A stretch of 6,359 nt of DNA from Clostridia bacterium (lineage in GTDB: Bacteria > Bacillota > Clostridia > Christensenellales > UBA1242), in the NCBI GenBank assembly GCA_017503445.1, contig JAFVTB010000127.1, positions 1 to 6,359 on the forward strand, in the 5' to 3' direction. Position 1 is the first letter of the stretch. The number at the start of each line of letters is the position of its first letter. The notes below the pieces were generated by a model. It searched no databases. It was not told the DNA's origin and saw nothing but the letters and a program-made list of their open reading frames with translations. Position numbers and translations under genes: made by a program. Shown piece after piece: positions 1 to 3,912 of the stretch.

Positions 1-744
1 ATATTTTAATTCCCCTGCGCCAAGATATATATTATCATAAAATGTATGCACGCCATTTAAGCGCTTTAAGCCATAGATTTCGTGGTCGGTACTGCGGTTA
101 AGGATGATGCAGTTGTGGCTGTTGGTGATTTCCACTTCAATCCAATCCAGGAATGTGTTTGCCAGGTTGCCATCAAAAAAGGTGATTTCCAGCACATTGA
201 ACACCTGTGGGGGGTGGGATTGGCGGCTGAGTTCCATTGTGAGTTGCGCCACCACGCCGGTTGACGCCAAAACATTCAAACTGCCGCGGAAAACCAATTG
301 GCCATTAAGGGCGATGATGGCGGGGATGCTGGTGATGCCGGTGGGCAAGGGGCTGAGCCAAAATTTGAGCGAGACAAGCAAATTTTTGGTGGTTTTGAGG
401 GGGTTTTGGCGGAAGAAAATGCGCGCATGGGGGGCATAATCGGCGGCGCATTGCGTGCCGAACTGAAGTTTTTCGGCGGCGCCGGTGGAGAAATCGGCTT
501 CGTCGATGAAATCGTCCATAAGGGCGGAAATTTGTGCCACGCTTGTGCCAACATTTTGTGCGCCGCCCACGGCCTGAAGCTGTTGTTCAAGCGCGGCGAT
601 TTGTGCGGCGCTTTCCGCGGCATTGGCGGCAATTTGGGCTTGCAAATCCTGCACTTGCGCAACCAAGGCGCTGGTGTCGGCGGTTTTGGCAAGGGCGCTG
701 ATTTCATGTTGGTGGCGATTGATCATATTTTTTGGGTGTTTCAT
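1..744 (-). CDS. Partial hypothetical protein: N-terminal coiled coil followed by beta-rich region
   Basis: This is an open frame of 248 codons with no stop before the left edge, so the C-terminus is missing. The start is ATG at 744-742, preceded by AAGGAG (756-751) with a 6-base spacer, which decides the start clearly. I do not recognise the family. Residues about 14-60 are rich in Ala, Gln, Leu and Glu with heptad-like spacing (LQAQIAANAAESAAQIAALE), suggesting a coiled coil and so perhaps oligomerisation. Residues about 105-248 are different: alternating hydrophobic and polar residues with many aromatics (KFWLSPLPTGI, VEITNSHNCIILNRSTDHEI), which looks like beta strands. There is no signal peptide and no transmembrane segment. 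Codons are rich in GCC, GCG and GGC. The frame is supported by the strong SD and by steady amino acid composition; the opposite-strand ORFs are shadows. A phage-like structural or surface protein is possible but unsupported. Confidence 0.8.
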   Translation of the reverse strand, partial: MKHPKNMINRHQHEISALAKTADTSALVAQVQDLQAQIAANAAESAAQIAALEQQLQAVGGAQNVGTSVAQISALMDDFIDEADFSTGAAEKLQFGTQCAADYAPHARIFFRQNPLKTTKNLLVSLKFWLSPLPTGITSIPAIIALNGQLVFRGSLNVLASTGVVAQLTMELSRQSHPPQVFNVLEITFFDGNLANTFLDWIEVEITNSHNCIILNRSTDHEIYGLKRLNGVHTFYDNIYLGAGELKY

Positions 745-756
745 TTATAACTCCTT

Positions 757-777
757 AAAAAAGGCGCATTTTGCGCC
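757..777 (-). terminator. Rho-independent terminator or attenuator directly upstream of the SD of the partial gene
   Basis: Read on the minus strand, GGCGCA (777-772), loop AAA and TGCGCC (768-763) form a perfect 6-bp stem followed by six T (762-757). The next bases are the SD AAGGAG of the gene starting at 744. It may end readthrough from murC, whose stop lies 425 bases upstream and has no obvious terminator of its own. It could also act as an attenuator in the leader of the downstream gene. On the plus strand the hairpin has no following T-run, so it works in one direction only. Confidence 0.75.
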
Positions 778-784
778 ATTTCAA

Positions 785-805
785 GGGGTTTTAGCATAAC
801 ACCCC
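785..805 (-). promoter_or_regulatory. Candidate extended -10 promoter inside a near-perfect palindrome
   Basis: On the minus strand TGTTATGCT (801-793) fits an extended -10 (TG, one base, TATGCT), which would start transcription near 786, about 42 bases before the ATG at 744. No good -35 lies at 17 bases; several TTGACA or TTGTCA words occur further up in the 20-bp repeats but at the wrong distance. The -10 is centred in an inverted repeat, GGGGT-t-TTA-gca-TAA-c-ACCCC on the plus strand, with one mismatched pair between the arms. This could be an operator for a dimeric regulator. Both assignments come from motifs alone. Confidence 0.35.
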
Positions 806-820
806 CCGATTGAGGAAATT

Positions 821-900
821 TTCGTGACAACTTTTGCAACATTTTGTCAACTTTTTGAACATTTTGTCAACTTTTTGAACATTTTGCTACTTTTTTTACA
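821..900. repeat. 20-bp direct repeats, two perfect and two degenerate copies
   Basis: The unit ATTTTGTCAACTTTTTGAAC occurs exactly at 841-860 and 861-880. A decayed copy follows (881-900, beginning ATTTTGCTAC) and another precedes (821-840, with TGACAACTTTTGCAAC). The period is exactly 20 bases. On the minus strand each perfect copy carries TTGACA, the -35 consensus, but no matching -10 lies at standard spacing. There are no variable spacers, so this is not a CRISPR array. Confidence 0.85.
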
Positions 901-906
901 GGGTTT

Positions 907-979
907 CTTCTTTTTTTCTTGGGTTTCTTAGTTTTCTAAGACTTTTCTTTTTTTCTTGGGGTTTCTTAGTTTTCTAAGA
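907..979. repeat. Two-copy direct repeat of about 37 bp, pyrimidine-rich, each with a small hairpin
   Basis: Copy one (907-941) and copy two (944-979) share a T-rich stretch, then CTTGGG(G), then TTTCTTAGTTTTCTAAGA. They differ by one extra G in copy two and by a few bases at the left end. Each copy contains CTTAG-TTTT-CTAAG, a 5-bp stem with a 4-base loop. On the plus strand the first hairpin is followed by a T-rich run and so resembles a weak terminator, but no plus-strand gene lies upstream. No function can be assigned. Confidence 0.85.
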
Positions 980-981
980 TT

Positions 982-1060
982 GGGGGCGGGAAAGCGGGCG
1001 AACGAAGTGAGCGGCGAGCGGACGCGAGCCAGCGACCAACGGGAGCGCTTTCCCGCACCC
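982..1060. repeat. GC-rich inverted-repeat element with 15-bp arms
   Basis: The left arm (982-996) is GGG-G-GCGGGAAAGCG and the right arm (1046-1060) is CGCTTTCCCGC-A-CCC. They are complementary over 15 bases with one mismatch; the inner 11 bp are perfect. The 49 enclosed bases are purine-rich and built on GCGA/GAGC words (GCGAACGAAGTGAGCG, CGCGAGCCAGCGACC), with no strong internal pairing that I can find. Base composition differs sharply from the AT-rich repeats on its left. It may be a small palindromic mobile or REP-like element, or part of the 3' end of the murC transcript. No clear target-site duplication is visible. Confidence 0.7.
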
Positions 1061-1090
1061 TGCCGTTTTTGTGGCATTTTCTGCACCCGC

Positions 1091-1165
1091 GGGACGGGAA
1101 TTTTTTGCATTTTGCGGGGCGGGAATTTTTTGCATTCTGCGGGGCGGGAATTTTTTGCGAACCGG
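1091..1165. repeat. 25-bp tandem repeat, three copies
   Basis: Copies lie at 1091-1115, 1116-1140 and 1141-1165 with no spacing. The shared core is GGGGCGGGAATTTTTTGC; copy one has GGGAC instead of GGGGC, copies one and two continue CATT(T/C)TGC, and copy three diverges after the core. A degenerate half-unit (GCATTTTCTGCACCCGC, 1074-1090) precedes the array. It begins 31 bases past the GC-rich inverted-repeat element and lies just beyond the 3' end of murC. The array reads through in all frames only as shadow ORFs, so I treat it as non-coding. Confidence 0.9.
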
Positions 1166-1201
1166 TCATCATACCACACATTTTGCCAAACCAAACATGT
1201 T

Positions 1202-2473
1202 TTATGACATATTTTCAAAAAAATTTTGTGAAAAATTTCCCGCCCCCAAAACCAGCACCGTTTGGCCGCGTTGCCCCAGCACGAAATCGCGGGCGGCATT
1301 GTGCGTGGGGAAAAACCGTGCGGGCCGGCGCCCGCGGATTGCCAAAAAAAGGTTGTGCGCATCGGCGCCCGCGATTGCATTTTCGCGCGCGGCAAATGTG
1401 GGCAAGATTGCAACCTCATCCGCAAGGCAAAGCGCATCAACAAACGCCCCAAAAAATGCCCGCGTGCGCGAAAATGTGTGCGGCTGGAACACCGCCAAAA
1501 CCTTTTCCCCAAAGCGGGCGCGGGCGCTTTTGATCACGGCGGCGATTTCCGCGGGGTGATGGGCGTAGTCGATAATCACCCTTGGGGCGTGGCAAACCAC
1601 CTGTGCGCGCAGCTTTACGCCGCAAAAATTTGAAAGGGCGCTTTGAATGTGCCGCGGCGCCACCCCAAACACATCACACACCGCGCACGCCGCCAACGCG
1701 TTTTCGATGTTTTTTTTGATAAAGGAATTAAGGCGCAAGCGAAAAACCCGTTGCCCATTTTTGCAGACATCAAACGCAAAACCATTTTTGGTTTTGCGCA
1801 CATTTTTTGCGCAAAAGTGGCCGCCTTTGCCAAACGTGATGGCGTTTGCGCCGAAACCTTTTGGTGCAACCACCATTTGGCTTTGCCCCGCAAACTGCAA
1901 AAAACTTTGCATTTCGTTTTCAAACGTGCCAAAGAAATCAAGGTGCTCGGGCTGCACGTTCAGCACCACCCCAACGGTGGGCGAAAGCGCCAAAAAACTG
2001 TTGGTGTATTCGCAGGCCTCGGTGATAAAAAATTGCTTTTTGCCGCACAAAAAATTGCTTTTGAATTTGTTTGATATCCCGCCAATATGCACCGTTGGTT
2101 CAAGCCCCGCGGCAATAAAAATTTCCGCCAGCATTGCGGTGGTGGTGGTTTTGCCGTGTGTGCCTGAAACGGCGATTACATTTTCAAAACCTTTGGCGAT
2201 TTCGCCCAAAAGGCGCGCCCGCGGCACAATTTTTTTGCCCAATTTTTTGGCGAAAACATTGGATTCATCATCTTCCAAAATTGCCCCTGTGGTGACAACA
2301 TAATCCGCCTTTTCAATGTTTGCAAATTTGTTTTTTTCGGCGGTGTCAATGCCCACAAGCGCAATATTTGGGTTGATGTCTGAACCAGTGACAAAATGCC
2401 CCTTGTGCTTAAGAAACACCGCCAAAGCACTCATGCTTACCCCGCCAATCCCGATAAAGTGAAAATTTTTCAT
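1202..2473 (-). CDS. murC: UDP-N-acetylmuramate--L-alanine ligase (MurC)
   Basis: This cytoplasmic ligase adds L-alanine to UDP-MurNAc using ATP, the first amino acid step of peptidoglycan stem peptide synthesis. The protein is 423 residues, shorter than the E. coli enzyme but complete. The N-terminal Rossmann-like domain starts at once with HFIGIGGVSMSALA (5-18), which supports the chosen ATG. The ATP loop is GTHGKTTTT (104-112) with Lys108. EACEYTNSFL (152-161) replaces the ADES form of proteobacteria and is typical of clostridial MurC. QPEHLDFF (174-181) holds the conserved His177. NIENALAA (255-262) carries the Asn pair, though the residue before it is Lys254 rather than the usual His. 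GVKLRAQ holds Arg289, and DYAHHP (302-307), FQPHTFSRT (329-337) and LGAG (409-412) are C-terminal signatures. It is transcribed divergently from spoVG. No SD precedes the start, so it may be read from a leaderless mRNA. Confidence 0.96.
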   Translation of the reverse strand: MKNFHFIGIGGVSMSALAVFLKHKGHFVTGSDINPNIALVGIDTAEKNKFANIEKADYVVTTGAILEDDESNVFAKKLGKKIVPRARLLGEIAKGFENVIAVSGTHGKTTTTAMLAEIFIAAGLEPTVHIGGISNKFKSNFLCGKKQFFITEACEYTNSFLALSPTVGVVLNVQPEHLDFFGTFENEMQSFLQFAGQSQMVVAPKGFGANAITFGKGGHFCAKNVRKTKNGFAFDVCKNGQRVFRLRLNSFIKKNIENALAACAVCDVFGVAPRHIQSALSNFCGVKLRAQVVCHAPRVIIDYAHHPAEIAAVIKSARARFGEKVLAVFQPHTFSRTRAFFGAFVDALCLADEVAILPTFAARENAIAGADAHNLFLAIRGRRPARFFPTHNAARDFVLGQRGQTVLVLGAGNFSQNFFENMS

Positions 2474-2507
2474 ATTTTTTTATATGCTTGGCATATAAAT
2501 TTGTTAA
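2474..2507 (-). promoter_or_regulatory. Candidate leaderless promoter of murC
   Basis: On the minus strand TTAACA (2507-2502) and TATAAA (2484-2479) are separated by 17 bases, giving 5 of 6 matches to each sigma-A consensus box. Only five bases separate the -10 from the ATG, so the expected transcription start falls at or next to the start codon. The stretch before the ATG is A-rich and lacks any GGAG-like SD. Together these fit a leaderless murC mRNA. This is inferred from sequence only. Confidence 0.55.
2479..2499. promoter_or_regulatory. 9-bp-arm inverted repeat over the murC -10 (candidate operator)
   Basis: The sequence TTTATATGC-TTG-GCATATAAA is a perfect inverted repeat with 9-bp arms and a 3-base centre. 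It covers the candidate murC -10 and part of the spacer, where a bound dimer would block transcription. It lies upstream of the spoVG -35 on the other strand, so it could affect both divergent genes. AT-rich promoters can produce such symmetry by chance, but 9 perfect pairs with the GC step inside are notable. Confidence 0.45.
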
Positions 2508-2513
2508 ATTTGT

Positions 2514-2542
2514 TTGATTTTTCGGGGGCTTTGGGTTAAAAT
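2514..2542 (+). promoter_or_regulatory. Candidate sigma-A-type promoter of spoVG
   Basis: TTGATT (2514-2519), a 17-base spacer and TAAAAT (2537-2542) give 4 of 6 and 5 of 6 matches to the housekeeping consensus. Transcription would start near 2549, leaving a leader of about 44 bases before the TTG at 2593. In Bacillus spoVG is read by sigma-H; here the housekeeping-like boxes look good enough to serve, but a different sigma factor cannot be ruled out. Confidence 0.5.
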
Positions 2543-2592
2543 TATATCAGCTGAGAAATTGGCATAAACCTGAAAAAAGGAGAGGTAAGAAG

Positions 2593-2868
2593 TTGAACTT
2601 AAACATTTCAGACATCAGAATTAGGCTTGTGAAAAAAGACGACTCTAAACTTAAAGCAGTTGCCTCAATCACCATTGATGAATGCTTTGTTGTTCATGAC
2701 ATCAAAGTTGTTCAAGGCCCAGAAGGCTTATTCATTTCAATGCCTAGCAGAAAAACACCTGAAGGTGAATTCAAAGACATCGCGCACCCAATCAACACAC
2801 CAACTCGTGAAAAAATTTCTGCTGCTATTCTTGATGCTTACACTAAAGCGCAACAAGAAGAAGCATAA
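2593..2868 (+). CDS. spoVG: Septation/regulatory protein SpoVG
   Basis: SpoVG is a small, widely conserved nucleic-acid-binding regulator, first found as a stage V sporulation and septation gene in Bacillus and used in other bacteria to control envelope and virulence genes. The 91-residue product matches the family over nearly its whole length: ISDIRIRLV at the N-terminus, VASITIDECFVVHDIKVVQG (23-42), GLFISMPSRKTPEGEFKDIA (45-64) and HPINTPTREKI (65-75). It is slightly shorter than the 97-residue B. subtilis protein because the acidic C-terminal tail is shorter. The start is TTG, chosen because AAGGAGAGG (2577-2585) lies at workable spacing and translation from it matches the family N-terminus. 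The gene is monocistronic, between its own promoter and terminator, and not next to purR or glmU as in Bacillus. Its codons are more AT-rich than those of murC. Presence of SpoVG does not by itself show that the organism sporulates. Confidence 0.96.
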   Translation: MNLNISDIRIRLVKKDDSKLKAVASITIDECFVVHDIKVVQGPEGLFISMPSRKTPEGEFKDIAHPINTPTREKISAAILDAYTKAQQEEA

Positions 2869-2873
2869 TTTGG

Positions 2874-2896
2874 TCAGCCGTTTGGCTGATTTTTTT
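2874..2896 (+). terminator. Rho-independent terminator of spoVG
   Basis: TCAGCC (2874-2879), loop GTTT and GGCTGA (2884-2889) form a perfect 6-bp stem followed by seven T (2890-2896). It begins five bases after the spoVG stop codon and closes this single-gene transcript. Confidence 0.9.
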
Positions 2897-2905
2897 ACGC
2901 GATTA

Positions 2906-3008
2906 GGGGGGGGGCAAAACCGCGCAAAGCGCAGCGCGCTTTGCAGGGGCGCGCCCGCGCCCCCCAAGGGGCAACCATGCGGTTGCCCCTTGCGGTTTTG
3001 CCCCCCCC
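2906..3008. repeat. GC-rich cloverleaf element with outer stem and three internal hairpins
   Basis: Outer arms GGGGGGGGCAAAACCGC (2907-2923) and GCGGTTTTGCCCCCCCC (2992-3008) are perfectly complementary over 17 bp. Inside are three adjoining perfect inverted repeats. Hairpin 1 is GCAAAGCGC-AGC-GCGCTTTGC (2924-2944). Hairpin 2 is GGGGCGCG-CC-CGCGCCCC (2946-2963), whose innermost pairs would open to make a loop. Hairpin 3 is AAGGGGCAACC-ATGC-GGTTGCCCCTT (2966-2991). Only 2945 and 2964-2965 are unpaired at the junction, plus one extra G at 2906. The whole block therefore folds into a four-way junction on either strand, or could extrude as a cruciform in DNA. TTA flanks it on both sides (2903-2905, 3009-3011). 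It sits between two convergent genes. It is too large and lacks the conserved features for a tRNA. A non-autonomous palindromic mobile element or a structured transcript end are the main possibilities. Confidence 0.85.
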
Positions 3009-3251
3009 TTATTCACTTTCCAAATTCTCATATTCAAAAAGTTCATCATCAAAAAATTCTTCAAGCGTCATATCAAGCGCACCAACAATCTTCACAATTG
3101 TTGAAAATTTGATATCCGTGTTCACTTCATTAAAGATATATCGAAGCGCCGAGTGGCTGAGACCCGATTTTTGCTCTAACTTATATTTGGACATCTTTTT
3201 TTCAATCAACAAATTAACAACCCTTAGGGCAAATGCGCGATTATTTTTCAT
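3009..3251 (-). CDS. Small Xre/Cro-type helix-turn-helix transcriptional regulator
   Basis: The 80-residue product is almost wholly an Xre-family DNA-binding domain. The helix-turn-helix lies at about residues 18-45: KKMSKYKLEQKSGLS forms the first helix and turn, and HSALRYIFNE the recognition helix. DIKFSTIVKIVGALDMTLEE (46-65) is the usual third and fourth helix pair, followed by an acidic tail (FFDDELFEYENLESE). There is no sensor or oligomerisation domain, so it resembles small stand-alone regulators of phages, toxin-antitoxin loci and many Firmicutes chromosomes. No toxin-like partner is adjacent. The SD is weak (AGGG, 3260-3257, five bases from ATG). The stop codon TAA occupies 3011-3009 and abuts the cloverleaf element, so no ordinary terminator follows. 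A perfect 16-bp palindrome 55 bases upstream is a plausible operator and suggests autoregulation. Its targets are unknown. Confidence 0.88.
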   Translation of the reverse strand: MKNNRAFALRVVNLLIEKKMSKYKLEQKSGLSHSALRYIFNEVNTDIKFSTIVKIVGALDMTLEEFFDDELFEYENLESE

Positions 3252-3278
3252 CCCAACCCTGTTTATATTTCAAGGTTA

Positions 3279-3284
3279 AGTATA
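3279..3284 (-). promoter_or_regulatory. Candidate -10 box of the HTH regulator gene
   Basis: On the minus strand TATACT matches 5 of 6 bases of the -10 consensus and would start transcription near 3272, giving a leader of about 20 bases. The position for a -35 at 17 bases (3307-3302, CTTATA) matches poorly. The 16-bp palindrome starts at 3307, so it would overlap or adjoin the -35 region. The assignment is tentative; TATAAA at 3267-3262 is an alternative -10 with no better -35. Confidence 0.3.
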
Positions 3285-3306
3285 ATAAATTTTTTTGGGC
3301 GTATAA

Positions 3307-3322
3307 GTGCAGTGCACTGCAC
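3307..3322. promoter_or_regulatory. Perfect 16-bp palindrome, candidate operator
   Basis: GTGCAGTGCACTGCAC reads the same on both strands with no central gap. It lies upstream of the HTH gene and beyond the terminator of the xfp operon. Palindromes of this length, near a small Xre regulator and its likely promoter, are commonly its own binding sites. Binding is inferred, not shown. Confidence 0.5.
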
Positions 3323-3336
3323 CTAGTGTCCACATT

Positions 3337-3365
3337 AAAAAAACACCCAATCGGGTGCTTTTTTT
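3337..3365 (-). terminator. Bidirectional-looking rho-independent terminator of the xfp operon
   Basis: On the minus strand CACCC (3357-3353), loop GATT and GGGTG (3348-3344) form the stem, followed by seven T (3343-3337). The plus strand has a matching run of seven T (3359-3365), so the structure could work both ways. It directly follows the stop codon (3366-3364) of the second gene of the operon; the T-run on the plus strand overlaps that stop. The stem has only 5 bp. Confidence 0.8.
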
Positions 3366-3912
3366 ATTGAACGGGTTCAATCAATACGGTGAAAGAGTTA
3401 TCCAAAGCAAAGCTGTGCCGTAAACTTTTGATTGTTGTACGCATTTCAAGCGTGCCTGTATAAGCATCATCGCCCATTGAAACCGTCCACGGGTCAATAT
3501 CAATATTGTTTAATGTAAGGGTGTTTGTGACATATGTGTTTGGGTGAAAGTTTGTTAAACTTGCACGCACCATTGTGTCTTCGGTGAAGTTTTCAATCTC
3601 AATCTTATAAACAATAATTTGATGTTCTTTTGAAAATTTCAACTTGTCTTCTGGGATCTCAATTGAAGTTCTGTATGGGTTGTGTGTTGGGCGCCCTGAA
3701 AGGTCAATCACATCTTCATAAAGCGGCTGAGAAATGTCTTCGATATAATAAACCGTTAGGTGTGCCTTAAAATAAACACCTTCGGCATCAAACACCACAT
3801 TGTTGAAAAGGCGCATATTGACATTTGTCAGCGTCGCATAAACCACCACAGTTGAAATCCCCGCGGCAATCACGCATAAAAGCGAAAATAAAATTGAATT
3901 TATTCTTTTCAT
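3364..3912 (-). CDS. Hypothetical membrane-anchored or secreted protein, beta-rich
   Basis: The 182-residue protein has an N-terminal signal or anchor: basic MKR, then a hydrophobic stretch at about 7-26 (ILFSLLCVIAAGISTVVVYA). Cys13 lies inside the hydrophobic core without a proper lipobox, so it is probably not a lipoprotein. The rest is beta-strand-like: NNVVFDAEGVYFKAHLTVYY (37-56), IIVYKIEIENFTEDTMVRAS (99-118) and a C-terminal stretch ending FTVLIEPVQ. The layout, a short signal followed by an NNV.F.A.GVY strand and an IEN segment, loosely resembles TasA/camelysin-type extracellular proteins of Firmicutes, but key motifs are not clear. The ATG overlaps the xfp stop as ATGA, with GGGGTGA upstream as a weak SD, so translation is probably coupled to xfp. 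Being cotranscribed with a cytosolic phosphoketolase is odd; the link may be shared regulation only. Confidence 0.82.
   Translation of the reverse strand: MKRINSILFSLLCVIAAGISTVVVYATLTNVNMRLFNNVVFDAEGVYFKAHLTVYYIEDISQPLYEDVIDLSGRPTHNPYRTSIEIPEDKLKFSKEHQIIVYKIEIENFTEDTMVRASLTNFHPNTYVTNTLTLNNIDIDPWTVSMGDDAYTGTLEMRTTIKSLRHSFALDNSFTVLIEPVQ

Noticed and set aside
298..750. Plus-strand open frame of 150 codons opposite the left-edge gene
   Set aside because: It is a glycine-rich shadow of the GCC-rich coiled-coil gene on the other strand, which has the strong SD.
821..1165. CRISPR array
   Set aside because: The repeats are tandem without spacers, the units differ between blocks, and no cas gene is present.
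1228..1247. Inverted extra copy of the 25-bp repeat core in the 3' end of murC
   Set aside because: The minus-strand GGGGGCGGGAAATTTTT resembles the repeat core, but it encodes the conserved LGAG motif of MurC, so similarity is probably coincidental.
928..1512. Minus-strand open frame of 194 codons across the repeats and the 3' end of murC
   Set aside because: It overlaps murC in another frame, encodes repeated basic low-complexity sequence from the 25-bp repeats, and has no SD or recognisable domain.
2906..3008. tRNA gene, because of the cloverleaf shape
   Set aside because: It is too long, the hairpin loops have 2-4 bases instead of 7-8, and TPsiC-like and anticodon features are absent.
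3009..3251. Antitoxin of a toxin-antitoxin pair
   Set aside because: The HTH protein is the right size, but neither side carries a small partner gene in the same operon.
3364..3912. Assignment of the 182-residue protein as a TasA/camelysin family member
   Set aside because: The general layout is reminiscent but the defining motifs are not clear and no SipW-type peptidase gene is nearby.
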